Source: Sphingomonas aerophila
GTDB taxonomy: Bacteria > Pseudomonadota > Alphaproteobacteria > Sphingomonadales > Sphingomonadaceae
Direction of reading: 5' to 3'
Length of the DNA: 64,000 nucleotides
Assembly: GCF_014199305.1 (NCBI RefSeq)
Contig: NZ_JACIJK010000001.1
Coordinates: forward strand, 248,001 to 312,000
Part shown: positions 9,404-17,980 of the stretch, piece by piece
How positions within the stretch are numbered: position 1 is the first letter of the stretch
Layout of the letters: the number at the start of each line of letters is the position of its first letter
Made by a program: the position numbers and the translations under genes
The notes under the pieces: generated by a model
Told to the model about the DNA's origin: nothing
The model's input: the letters and a program-made list of their open reading frames with translations, nothing else
The model's database searches: none

Positions 9404-10900
9404 ATGACATCCACCCTCGCCCGCCACCGGGCGCAATGGTTCACCGATGCCGGGCAGGCGCGGCGCGACGTGCTTGCCGGCATTGTGGTCGCGCTGGCGC
9501 TGATCCCGGAGGCGATCGGTTTCTCGATCATCGCCGGTGTCGACCCGCGGGTCGGCCTTTATGCCTCCATCGCGATCGCGACGGTGATCTCGTTCCTGGG
9601 TGGCCGGCCGGCGATGATTTCTGCCGCGACGGCGGCTGTTGCGGTGGTGGTGACGCCCTTGGTGCGCGATCACGGCGTCCCGTACCTGTTCGCCGCTACG
9701 ATCCTGATGGGGATGATCCAGATCGCGGCGGGGTTGGCGCGGCTGGACCTGCTGATGCAGTTCGTGTCACGGTCGGTTATCACCGGCTTCGTCAATGCGC
9801 TCGCCGTCCTGATCTTCCTGGCGCAGCTGCCACAACTGATGGGCGTGACCTGGCACAGCTACGCCATGGTCGCTGCCGGGCTGGCGATCATCTACCTCTT
9901 GCCGCGCGTCACCCGCGCCGTGCCCTCTCCGCTTGTCGGCATCGTCGTGCTCGCCGCGATCAGCATCGCCATGGGCCTGCCGGTCCGGACGGTGGGCGAC
10001 ATGGGCCGACTGCCAGAAGGCCTGCTGAGCCTCACCTGGCCTAACGTGCCGCTGACGCTGGATACGCTCCGGATCATCCTGCCCTATTCGTTGACCATGG
10101 CTGCAGTCGGGCTGCTCGAATCGCTGCTCACGGCGCAGATCGTCGACGACATGACGGACAGCGACAGTGACAAACGGCGCGAATGCCTCGGCCAAGGTGG
10201 CGCCAATATCGCCGCGGCGCTGGTCGGCGGCATGGGCGGATGCGCGATGATAGGCCAATCCGTCATCAACGTGACCTCGGGCGGGCGCCGGCGGCTGTCG
10301 ACCCTGGTCGCGGGCGTGTTCCTGCTGTTCCTACTCGCGGTCCTGGGGCCCGTCGTCGGGCGCATCCCGATGCCGGCGCTGGTCGCGGTGATGATCATGG
10401 TGTCGATCGGCACATTCAGCTGGAACTCGATCCCGAACCTGCGCCGCCACCCGCCAACCTCATCGGCGGTTATGCTGGTGACGGTGGCGGTGGTGGTCGC
10501 GACCCGCGACCTGGCGCAAGGGGTGCTCGCGGGCGTGCTGCTGTCCGGCATCTTCTTTGCCGGCAAGGTACGGCGGATGTTCGCGGTGCACCGAGACGCC
10601 TCACCGGACGGCGCGGCGGCGACCTATCGCGTGACCGGCAATATCTTTTTCGCCTCGGTCGACCGCTTCACCCGGGCTTTCGCCGGCGAGGAACCTTCCC
10701 GCCACGTCACCATCGACGTGTCTGCGGCGCATTTCTGGGACATTTCAGGTGTCGGTGCGCTCAACAAGATACTGACCAAGCTGCGCCGCGACGGACGGGC
10801 CGTCGAGGTAATCGGCTATAACCGCGCCAGCGCCGACTTGGTTGACCGATTCGCGCTGCACGACAAGACGGGGGTGGAACTGGGCGCGACGCCGCATTGA
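9404..10900 (+). CDS. SulP family inorganic anion transporter
   Basis: An SLC26/SulP permease for sulfate, bicarbonate or a similar anion in the inner membrane. It has 498 residues from the ATG at 9404 (a TTG three codons upstream is less likely). An N-terminal transmembrane domain of many hydrophobic segments begins near [19 protein letters not shown], followed by a cytoplasmic STAS domain with the signature [16 protein letters not shown] near residues 437-452. The substrate cannot be deduced from the sequence. The gene has its own upstream region with predicted RNA structure, and its end is convergent with a small unknown gene 20 bp away. Confidence 0.93.
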   Translation: MTSTLARHRAQWFTDAGQARRDVLAGIVVALALIPEAIGFSIIAGVDPRVGLYASIAIATVISFLGGRPAMISAATAAVAVVVTPLVRDHGVPYLFAATILMGMIQIAAGLARLDLLMQFVSRSVITGFVNALAVLIFLAQLPQLMGVTWHSYAMVAAGLAIIYLLPRVTRAVPSPLVGIVVLAAISIAMGLPVRTVGDMGRLPEGLLSLTWPNVPLTLDTLRIILPYSLTMAAVGLLESLLTAQIVDDMTDSDSDKRRECLGQGGANIAAALVGGMGGCAMIGQSVINVTSGGRRRLSTLVAGVFLLFLLAVLGPVVGRIPMPALVAVMIMVSIGTFSWNSIPNLRRHPPTSSAVMLVTVAVVVATRDLAQGVLAGVLLSGIFFAGKVRRMFAVHRDASPDGAAATYRVTGNIFFASVDRFTRAFAGEEPSRHVTIDVSAAHFWDISGVGALNKILTKLRRDGRAVEVIGYNRASADLVDRFALHDKTGVELGATPH

Positions 10901-10920
10901 CGCCGCGCCTGTGTTCCGGA

Positions 10921-11385
10921 TCACCGGTCCTGGATGCGGTCGCTGAGCCCGTCATGATCGGGCGCGCCCTCCGACGGCCCAACCTCGCCGTCGCGGGATC
11001 GGGTCAACGGCACGGTGGCAAGCCCGCTGACATTGCCCGAGCCGGTGAGCCCGCCATGGATCTCCGCGTCGAACGTGCCGCTCTCCACCTCATGCCGCAT
11101 GGAGGCGAGATAGTCCGGGAAGCGGTCGGCAGGGATGAAGTTGGTGGTGACCCCGTCGATGGTCAGCGGGGCACCGTTCGACAGCGTCGGGGAAAAGGCG
11201 ACCAGGCCGTCCGACTCGCTCCACCAATCATGGTTCTCGCCATCGCGATTGTTCTTCCATTGATCGGCCACGCGATCGATCGCTTCCAGCACCGGTTGGC
11301 GCTGCTCGGCAGGGTCGGCCTGTTCATGGTGCAACAGGTGATCAACCCGGTTCTCGATCCCTTCAACCACGTCCTTGAGGGCCAT
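10921..11385 (-). CDS. Hypothetical protein, 154 aa
   Basis: I do not recognise this family. The start at 11385 (MALKDVVEGIENRVDHLLHH) follows AGGAG at good spacing; the upstream in-frame extension would overlap the divergent helicase start and is not used. The protein is soluble and acidic, with a helical N-terminus, a central segment with paired tryptophans (DWWSESD), and a Gly/Asp-rich C-terminal tail. It has no signal peptide or membrane segment. It lies divergent from the DinG-type helicase gene with 111 bp between the starts. Confidence 0.6.
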   Translation of the reverse strand: MALKDVVEGIENRVDHLLHHEQADPAEQRQPVLEAIDRVADQWKNNRDGENHDWWSESDGLVAFSPTLSNGAPLTIDGVTTNFIPADRFPDYLASMRHEVESGTFDAEIHGGLTGSGNVSGLATVPLTRSRDGEVGPSEGAPDHDGLSDRIQDR

Positions 11386-11496
11386 CTCACGCTCCTGATC
11401 TTGGCTTCGGAGAGAAGACGCGCGGGCGCGACTGAAGTTTCTCCATGAGCTGCGGGTTGCCAATCCGTTCCGCCGCTCGCATTTCGGGACACGCCC

Positions 11497-14262
11497 ATGC
11501 CGCTTCCCCATCTAGCCCTTCACGCAAGCCATGGCGGCATCTGGGTCGCTGACGGGGCCGGCACGCGCGCAATCGGGCGTGGCGAGGCGATCCGGCTTGC
11601 TGCAGACACGCCGGTGGTCCTGCTCAATGCGCCGCTGATCGGGCAGCGGCTGGGCTATGCCGAGCTGTCGGGGCTCGACCTGCTTGAGCTGTTCGCGTTC
11701 ATCCACCCCGCTCGTTTTGCGGTTCCGACACCGCGAGGACTGGCGCGCGCCGTGGACCTGTCCCCGCCCGAGCAAGACGAGGATGTCGCCGCCTTTCTGC
11801 TCGAAGCCGCTGAATCATTGCTGGCGGTGCCAGCGGGAAACTGGGCGGAGCGCGAGGGAGCCTGGGCGAGCGCGCAGGCGCTGTTCCGGATGCGCTGGCC
11901 TTGGGGACCATCGGTGGTGGAGCGAGTTGCGAAGCCGCCGCGCGACGAGCGCTGGCTGTTCAGCCGCCTGCCCGAATGGGAGGAAGCGCCGCCCCGCCCT
12001 GTCCCGCGCACCGTGACATTGGACCCGTCGGAGGCGCAGGCTCGGCTGGCGGCGCTTACAGGGCAGGGTGCAGAGGAACGGCCGGGTCAACGCCTTTACG
12101 CCGCCGCCGCCGCTGAAGCATTCACCCCGCGCGCAATGCGGGATGCGCCCAATCTGGTGCTGGCGGAGGCGGGCACAGGGATCGGTAAGACGCTGGGCTA
12201 TCTGTCGCCCGCAAGCCTGTGGGCGGAGCGCGCGGGCGGCGCGGTGTGGATCTCCACCTATACCAAGGCGCTGCAACGCCAGCTTTCCCACGAAACCGAG
12301 CGGCTGTTCCCCGATGCCGCCGAGCGGCGCCAGCGCGTGGTGACGCGCAAGGGACGCGAGAACTATCTGTGCCTGCTCAACCTGGAGGACGCGCTGCAGG
12401 GCGGCTTCGCCGGACGCGCGGCGGTGCTGGCGCAATTGGTGGCGCGCTGGGCCGCGTTCAGCGCCGACGGCGACATGGTCGGTGGAGACCTGCCAGGCTG
12501 GCTGCCGACTCTGTTCCGGCGCAACGGGCCCGCTGCGCTGACCGACAGGCGCGGCGAGTGCGTCTATGCAGGCTGCCCACATTACCGGAAATGCTTCATC
12601 GAGCGTGCCGCACGGGCGTCGGCCGAAGCCGATGTGGTGATCGCCAACCACGCGCTGGTGATGGTCAACGCCGCGCGTGGGCGCGAGCTGGCCACCCGTC
12701 CAACGCGCTACGTCTTCGACGAGGGGCATCACCTGTTCGACGCTGCCGACGCGATGTTCGGCACTGTCCTGTCCGGGGCCGAGACGATCGAGCTCAGGCG
12801 CTGGATCCTGGGGCCGGAGGCAGGCGGTCGTGGGCGGCGGCGGGGCCTGGCCGCGCGCCTTTCTGACGCGGCAAGCTATGACGAGGCGGCACAGCGCGCG
12901 ATCGGCGACGCTGTGGACGCTGCGCGCTGCCTGCCGTCCGACGGTTGGCTCGGGCGTCTTGTGGAGGGCGCACCGCATGGGCCCGTGGAAGCGCTGCTCG
13001 CCGCCGTTCGGGGCCTGACCTATGCGCGTGCCGAGCTGCCCGGCGACGCGGGCTACGGGCTGGAAACGGAGCTGGCCGAGCCAACGCCTGCTCTGATCGA
13101 CGCGGCGCAGCCAGCGGCAGCGGCGCTCGACGCGCTGGTCCGTCCGCTGAACGGACTTGCGCGGCGGCTGGAGGCGTTGCTGGCCGAGGCGCCCGACTGG
13201 ATGGACGGGCCGGCACGCGCACGGATCGAAGGGGCGATCGCGTCTATCGGCTGGCGCGCGGAAACGGTGGCTGCGTGGCTTGCGCTGCTCTCGCGGGTGG
13301 GTGGCCCGGCGGATCCTGACTTCGTTGATTGGTTGAGCGTCGACCGGGCGGAAGGGCGCGAATGGGACGTGGGCCTGCATCGCCGCTGGCTGGACCCCAC
13401 CCGCCCCTTCGCCGAGGTGGTGCTGAAGCCCGCGCACGGCGCGCTCGTCACGTCGGCGACGCTCACGAACGGGGGAGATTGGTCCACCGCGGAGGCGCGG
13501 GTCGGTGCGCCGCATCTGTTGCGTGCGCCCTCCCGCTTCACCGCGCAAAGTCCGTTCAACTATGCGGCGCGCGCTGAGGTGCTGATCGTCACCGACGTGA
13601 AGAGGGGCGATATCGCAGAGCTGGCGGGCGCCTATGCCCGGCTGATCGCGGCGGCGGGCGGAGGCACGTTGGGGCTGTTCACCGCGATCCGGCGGCTGCG
13701 CGCGGTGCATGCGAGGCTCGCGGACCGCCTGGCCCGTGACGGATTGCCGCTGCACGCCCAGCACGTCGATCCGATCGACACGGGCACGTTGGTCGACATC
13801 TTTCGGGATGATCCGCACGCGTCCCTGCTCGGTACCGACGCCTTGCGCGACGGGGTGGACGTGCCGGGCGAGTCGCTGCGTCTGGTGGTCATGGAGGGCG
13901 TCCCCTGGCCAAAGCCAACGGTGCTGCACGCCGCCAGGCGACTGGTGGGAGGCGGCACTGGATATGACGATCGCATCGTGCGCGCGCGGCTGGCGCAGGC
14001 ATTTGGGCGACTGATCCGGCGTGCCGACGATCAGGGCATGTTCGTGCTGCTGTCGGCCGCCACGCCGTCGCGGCTCCTGACCGCCTTTCCGGAGGGTACG
14101 CCGGTCGCGCGGGTGACGCTGGACGAGGCAGTGATCCGAGTCGCGGCCCGCCTAGGTTCAACTGTCCCGACGCTGGCCACGCCGGCGCTTTCCAATCCGA
14201 ACACGGTCGGGCATGAAGCGACGGCCGTGACCGAGCCCGGTCCGGGGGAGGCACGCCCGTGA
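11497..14262 (+). CDS. DinG-family ATP-dependent DNA helicase
   Basis: A superfamily 2 XPD/DinG-type 5'-3' DNA helicase. At 921 residues it is longer than E. coli DinG because of an N-terminal region of about 200 residues without a recognised motif. Walker A is AEAGTGIGKT (about 223-232), four cysteines spaced for the family's iron-sulfur cluster lie near 291 and 354-364 (GECVYAGCPHYRKCF), and Walker B is FDEGHH (about 407). The C-terminal helicase motifs include VVMEGVPWPKPT. It resolves structured DNA or R-loops during repair by family knowledge. The downstream phosphatase starts within its stop codon (GTGA). Confidence 0.92.
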   Translation: MPLPHLALHASHGGIWVADGAGTRAIGRGEAIRLAADTPVVLLNAPLIGQRLGYAELSGLDLLELFAFIHPARFAVPTPRGLARAVDLSPPEQDEDVAAFLLEAAESLLAVPAGNWAEREGAWASAQALFRMRWPWGPSVVERVAKPPRDERWLFSRLPEWEEAPPRPVPRTVTLDPSEAQARLAALTGQGAEERPGQRLYAAAAAEAFTPRAMRDAPNLVLAEAGTGIGKTLGYLSPASLWAERAGGAVWISTYTKALQRQLSHETERLFPDAAERRQRVVTRKGRENYLCLLNLEDALQGGFAGRAAVLAQLVARWAAFSADGDMVGGDLPGWLPTLFRRNGPAALTDRRGECVYAGCPHYRKCFIERAARASAEADVVIANHALVMVNAARGRELATRPTRYVFDEGHHLFDAADAMFGTVLSGAETIELRRWILGPEAGGRGRRRGLAARLSDAASYDEAAQRAIGDAVDAARCLPSDGWLGRLVEGAPHGPVEALLAAVRGLTYARAELPGDAGYGLETELAEPTPALIDAAQPAAAALDALVRPLNGLARRLEALLAEAPDWMDGPARARIEGAIASIGWRAETVAAWLALLSRVGGPADPDFVDWLSVDRAEGREWDVGLHRRWLDPTRPFAEVVLKPAHGALVTSATLTNGGDWSTAEARVGAPHLLRAPSRFTAQSPFNYAARAEVLIVTDVKRGDIAELAGAYARLIAAAGGGTLGLFTAIRRLRAVHARLADRLARDGLPLHAQHVDPIDTGTLVDIFRDDPHASLLGTDALRDGVDVPGESLRLVVMEGVPWPKPTVLHAARRLVGGGTGYDDRIVRARLAQAFGRLIRRADDQGMFVLLSAATPSRLLTAFPEGTPVARVTLDEAVIRVAARLGSTVPTLATPALSNPNTVGHEATAVTEPGPGEARP

Positions 14263-14792
14263 AGACGTTGACGCTGTTGCGCCACGCCAAATCGGGCGGC
14301 GCCGATGATCCTGGCCTGTTGGATGTCGACCGGCCGCTCAACAACAAGGGTTTCCGGGCGGCCGAGCGCATGGGGCGCCACCTGGCCGAGCTGAACCTCC
14401 ACTTTGACGCGGTGATCGCATCCCCCGCCAGGCGTGTTGCCGAAACACTGCAGGCCGTCAGCGCCGGTTATGGTAGTCCGCTGGACGCGACGTTCGATCG
14501 TCGGCTCTATCTCGCCAGCCCCGACACGCTGATCGAGGTCGCGCGGGAGCAGCAGGCGGAGCGAGTTCTCCTGGTCGGGCACAATCCAGGCCTGGAGGAA
14601 TTGATACTGACGCTGGTTTCGCCGAACGCGGGGAGCCTTCGTGAGGAAGTAGCGGCCAAATACCCGACCGCTTCAGTCGCCGAGATGACATTTTCCGGCG
14701 ACTGGGCCGATGTGGCGCCGGGCACGGCATCGCTGACCCGCTTCGTGCGCCCGCGTGACCTGGACCCGACACTTGGGCCCGATGCTGTTTAG
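14259..14792 (+). CDS. SixA-type histidine phosphatase family protein
   Basis: A small cytoplasmic phosphohistidine phosphatase of the phosphoglycerate-mutase-like superfamily. It has the RHAKS catalytic motif at residues 8-12, the SPARR segment and GHNPGLEEL with the second histidine. It is 177 residues with a GTG start overlapping the helicase stop, so it is translationally coupled. SixA acts on phosphorelay or phosphotransferase-system histidines in E. coli; the target here is unknown, though a PtsN protein is encoded elsewhere in this window. Confidence 0.88.
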   Translation: MKTLTLLRHAKSGGADDPGLLDVDRPLNNKGFRAAERMGRHLAELNLHFDAVIASPARRVAETLQAVSAGYGSPLDATFDRRLYLASPDTLIEVAREQQAERVLLVGHNPGLEELILTLVSPNAGSLREEVAAKYPTASVAEMTFSGDWADVAPGTASLTRFVRPRDLDPTLGPDAV

Positions 14793-14833
14793 GCATTGGC
14801 CCAACGCGAAGTTATCCTCCATCCGCCTTTTCG

Positions 14834-15358
14834 TTAACGGCCGCCGAGCTTGTCCTTCAGCGCGGCAGCGAGCCCGCTCATAGGGCCGGCCTCTTCCTCG
14901 CTCAGCACGCCGGCGTTGCGAAGCACCTCGGCAGCATTGGGCGCGCGAGGAAAGGGATCAAGCGCCAGCGCCACTGTCTCGGCGGCTGCCTCCCCCAAGT
15001 CGACAACGCCATTTTCGATCTCGATCGTGTCCAGCGCGTCGGCAGTCAGTTCCACTTCGTCGGTAGCGGCTGAGCCGGGATCCACGAAAAGCAGGTCCAC
15101 GGCCTCGTCGATGTGTGCGGGAACGGGCTCCCCGCTGGCGGAACAGGGCTGAACAAGGTCCGCCAGCACACGCCCGCTCACCTTGATGCCGGCCTGCTCA
15201 CGCCTGACGCGGAACGCCGCCTCAAGCCGGTCGAGTGACAAAAGGCCGAATCGACGAGCGAGGCGCTCCCGCTCGTCGGCATTGGCTTCGACCGCAATTT
15301 CGCGCTCGCGCGGGCCGATGGTATCGACACGCTCAGGCCGAGGAAATTCGGGAGTCAC
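14834..15358 (-). CDS. DUF177 (YceD-like) protein
   Basis: Homologue of YceD, linked to 23S rRNA accumulation or processing in bacteria and plastids. The 174-residue protein has the typical mid-protein CSASGEPVP segment and the C-terminal LDPFPRAPNA...LAALK signature. It starts with GTG, overlapping by 4 nt the stop of the cytochrome c chaperone gene. Unlike in many bacteria, no rpmF or plsX follows. Confidence 0.85.
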   Translation of the reverse strand: MTPEFPRPERVDTIGPREREIAVEANADERERLARRFGLLSLDRLEAAFRVRREQAGIKVSGRVLADLVQPCSASGEPVPAHIDEAVDLLFVDPGSAATDEVELTADALDTIEIENGVVDLGEAAAETVALALDPFPRAPNAAEVLRNAGVLSEEEAGPMSGLAAALKDKLGGR

Positions 15359-15861
15359 GGTAGGTCCCCTTCCAGCAGCCGTGCGATCGGGACGGCAGAC
15401 AGGTGCGAGCGGAATGCGGAGAGCGCGCCGGCCACATGCTCGAGCGCCTCTGGGGCCGGCGCCTCACCCCGGTAAAGGTTCTTGATCAGCGCCGGACCAA
15501 GGTCCCCCGCCGCCAGCGCGTCGCGATAGGCGCCGAGCCGGCCGCCCAACGCCGCCATCAGCTTGCCAATGTGCTTGCCAACCGTGATGTCTCCGATGCC
15601 GATCTCACGCAGCTGCTGGTCCATGTCGTCGACGAATCGCTCGGTCAGGTGCGCGGCCGGTGCGGCGCCGGCCGGCTCCTCCTCCAACCGCAGCAATACC
15701 ATCGACAGCACGGCTGCGATCGTGTCGAACCGGCCATCCACGGTGTCGGGCACTGCCCCTTCCACGTACCAATGCTCCTGCCGGGCACGCGCCACCGCCG
15801 CATTGTACAAGGGCAAGGCCTGGTCCCGTCGCCTGCCCAGAATTCGATCAACTAAACCCAC
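15355..15861 (-). CDS. Ubiquinol-cytochrome c chaperone family protein
   Basis: Relative of mitochondrial Cbp3, an assembly factor for cytochrome b of the bc1 complex. The core reads LYNAAVARARQEHWY near the N-terminus, followed by the conserved DGRFDTIAAVLSMVLLRLE and FVDDMDQQLREIGIGDITVGK segments. I use the GTG at 15861 (VGLVDRILGRR), giving 168 residues; the ORF stays open further upstream but then runs under the divergent bamE region. The pairing with DUF177 is standard in alphaproteobacteria. Confidence 0.88.
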   Translation of the reverse strand: MGLVDRILGRRRDQALPLYNAAVARARQEHWYVEGAVPDTVDGRFDTIAAVLSMVLLRLEEEPAGAAPAAHLTERFVDDMDQQLREIGIGDITVGKHIGKLMAALGGRLGAYRDALAAGDLGPALIKNLYRGEAPAPEALEHVAGALSAFRSHLSAVPIARLLEGDLP

Positions 15862-15978
15862 TCGCCTGCCCTTCGAACCCTGTGCGGCTTGTGCGCCGCG
15901 TCCGCCTCGCATATCGACATGGTGGCCGGCCGATGCAATCGGCGCCCGCGACCGGCCCGTTTGCGCCACGGAGTATCC

Positions 15979-16488
15979 ATGCGTTTGCCGCTTTCTGTCC
16001 GCCCCGTCATCGCCGCGACGCTGGTCGCGCTCGCAGCCGGCGCCTGCACTCCCGTGCGCTCGCATCAGGGCTACATCGTCGATGCGGACCTGGTGAACTC
16101 CGTTCAGCCGGGGGTCGACAACCGTCAGTCAGTGCTGGCGACGCTTGGAAGACCAAGCTTCACCAGCCAGTTCGCCAAGGACGCGAACGGCGGTGACTGG
16201 TATTATGTCGCTCGCGACAGCCGCAACCTTGCCTTCCGCAATCCGCGGGCAAAGGCGCAGATCACCCTGCAGATCAGCTTCGACCCGGCTGGCAACGTAA
16301 CGGCGATCCGCCGCAGCGGCACTGAGCAGATCGCGTCGGTCGAGCCGAGCAGCAAGACAACCCCGACGCTGGGCAAGAAGCGCGGCTTCTTCGAGGATCT
16401 GTTCGGCAATATCGGCACCGTAGGCGCGCCGATGGGCGGCAGCGGTGGCGCGGGTGGTGGCGGCGGCGGGGGTCGCACCACGCCCTGA
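15979..16488 (+). CDS. bamE: BamE / SmpA-OmlA family outer membrane lipoprotein
   Basis: Accessory lipoprotein of the BAM complex that inserts beta-barrel proteins in the outer membrane. It has a signal peptide ending LAAGAC with Cys as the lipidation site. The SmpA/OmlA fold shows in VQPGVDNRQSVLATLGRPS and the following WYYVARDSRNLAF. The start at 15979 gives the signal peptide directly; the longer frame is rejected. It ends in an unusual Gly-rich tail (GGAGGGGGGG). It is divergent from the bc1 chaperone gene, a common alphaproteobacterial order. Confidence 0.9.
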   Translation: MRLPLSVRPVIAATLVALAAGACTPVRSHQGYIVDADLVNSVQPGVDNRQSVLATLGRPSFTSQFAKDANGGDWYYVARDSRNLAFRNPRAKAQITLQISFDPAGNVTAIRRSGTEQIASVEPSSKTTPTLGKKRGFFEDLFGNIGTVGAPMGGSGGAGGGGGGGRTTP

Positions 16489-16550
16489 ACGGGGCAGCGC
16501 TAGCGTTCGCTTTCCGCATGATCCGAGAACCGGCGCGATATGTCGGGCAA

Positions 16551-16566
16551 GTTACGCTTGCGTAAC
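16551..16566. promoter_or_regulatory. Inverted repeat GTTACGC-TT-GCGTAAC, possible operator
   Basis: Perfect 7-bp arms (16551-16557 and 16560-16566) lie 50 bp upstream of the glycosyltransferase start, in the only non-coding gap between bamE and that gene. The short central spacing resembles a dimeric repressor site more than a terminator. No regulator for it is identifiable in the neighbourhood. Confidence 0.3.
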
Positions 16567-16615
16567 ATAGGCTTGTACGCCACACCCGCCCTGGGGAACA
16601 CGCAGGGGGCAGGGC

Positions 16616-17980
16616 GTGGAAGGGGTGGCGCATTTCGTCGATCCGCTCGCGCGCGAACTCGTGTTGTTCGAGGCGGCGATGTTGCTGATCGGCGGTATCG
16701 ATGATCTGGCAGTAGACCTGCTATACTGGTGGCGTCGTATCCGACGCGGCCCGGACGTGCCCTTTAAGTTGTCGCCGCGGCGAGTCGCCGGGCGCATGGC
16801 GGTGTTTGTTCCCGCCTGGCATGAAGCTGACGTGATCGGGCGGATGCTCGACGCAGCGTTGATCCGGTACCAACATCCCGACTACCGCATCTTCGTCGGC
16901 TGTTACCCGAACGATCCGGATACGATCGACGCGGTTGCAGCCGTCGCGGAATATGACGCGCGGGTCCGGCTGGTGATCAACAGCGCGGTGGGTCCGACCA
17001 CCAAGGCCGACAACCTGAACGCGGTGTGGCACGCACTTCTGCGCGACGACGCCGCCGACGGCCAATCAACCCGCGCCGTTGTGTTGCACGATGCAGAGGA
17101 CGTTGTTCACGCCGACGAGCTGGACTTGTTCGATGCCCTGATCGACGTCGCGGACGTCGTGCAAATCCCTGTTGTGCCGTTGATTGACCCTGCTTCCCGC
17201 TGGATCGGCGGGCACTATGCCGACGAATTTGCCGAGGCGCATGGACGCCACATGCTGGTCCGCACCGCCCTGGGTGCGGGCATGCCGCTGGCGGGAACGG
17301 GATGTGCGATCGCGACGCCGATGCTGGCGCAGATCGCCCATGCGCGTGGCGGCGACCCCTTCGATGCTGCCAGCCTGACCGAAGATTATGAGCTGGGCCT
17401 GCGCATCGCAGAACTGGGCGGCCATGGCAGCTTCGTTCGGGTCACGGACGATCGCGGGCGGATAGTTGCCGTCCGGGCTTTCTTTCCGGGCACGCTGGCC
17501 GCTGCCGTCCGGCAAAAAGCACGCTGGATGACCGGCATCGCGCTTGCCGGGTGGGACCGCACCGGCTGGGGCCCGGCAAGGGCGCTCAGCGATCACTGGA
17601 TGCGGATGCGGGACCGGCGTGCACCGCTCGCCATGCTGGTGCTGGCCATCGCGTACATCGCGCTGCTCAGCTGGGGTGCAAGCCTGTTGCTGCACAAGCT
17701 GAGCGGGACACAGGCGCCGGCCACGATCCCGACCTGGCTGTTCGTCACCAATACCGCCCTGCTTGCATGGCGGCTGGCGATGCGAGCTACCGCAACCGCA
17801 AAGGTCCACGGCCGGCTTGAGGGCTTACTGGCTATTCCCCGTTTCCTGGTCGGTAACCTGGTCGCCCTGATCGCTGCGCGGCGCGCCATGAGGATGTACA
17901 TGGGCATGCTCGCGGGGCAGCCACCGCGCTGGGACAAGACCCGCCACCACTTCCCGGACCTGGCAAGCGTGCCCCAATGA
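16616..17980 (+). CDS. NfrB-like glycosyltransferase family 2 membrane protein
   Basis: An inner-membrane GT-A glycosyltransferase resembling the catalytic part of NfrB, the phage N4 adsorption protein needed for an exopolysaccharide receptor. Features are one N-terminal hydrophobic segment (about 10-36), the GT2 domain with HDAEDVVH (donor/metal-binding Asp), TEDYELGLRI, and the processive-type QKARW motif, then about three C-terminal membrane segments. At 454 residues it lacks the C-terminal regulatory region of E. coli NfrB. The GTG start has AGGG upstream. The next gene overlaps by ATGA. Confidence 0.85.
   Translation: MEGVAHFVDPLARELVLFEAAMLLIGGIDDLAVDLLYWWRRIRRGPDVPFKLSPRRVAGRMAVFVPAWHEADVIGRMLDAALIRYQHPDYRIFVGCYPNDPDTIDAVAAVAEYDARVRLVINSAVGPTTKADNLNAVWHALLRDDAADGQSTRAVVLHDAEDVVHADELDLFDALIDVADVVQIPVVPLIDPASRWIGGHYADEFAEAHGRHMLVRTALGAGMPLAGTGCAIATPMLAQIAHARGGDPFDAASLTEDYELGLRIAELGGHGSFVRVTDDRGRIVAVRAFFPGTLAAAVRQKARWMTGIALAGWDRTGWGPARALSDHWMRMRDRRAPLAMLVLAIAYIALLSWGASLLLHKLSGTQAPATIPTWLFVTNTALLAWRLAMRATATAKVHGRLEGLLAIPRFLVGNLVALIAARRAMRMYMGMLAGQPPRWDKTRHHFPDLASVPQ

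Noticed and set aside
11815..13929. A 704-codon open frame on the minus strand opposite the DinG-type helicase
   Set aside because: It is fully antisense to a gene with all helicase motifs, has no recognisable domain, and its Arg/Gln/His-rich composition is what high-GC third-position bias produces on the opposite strand.
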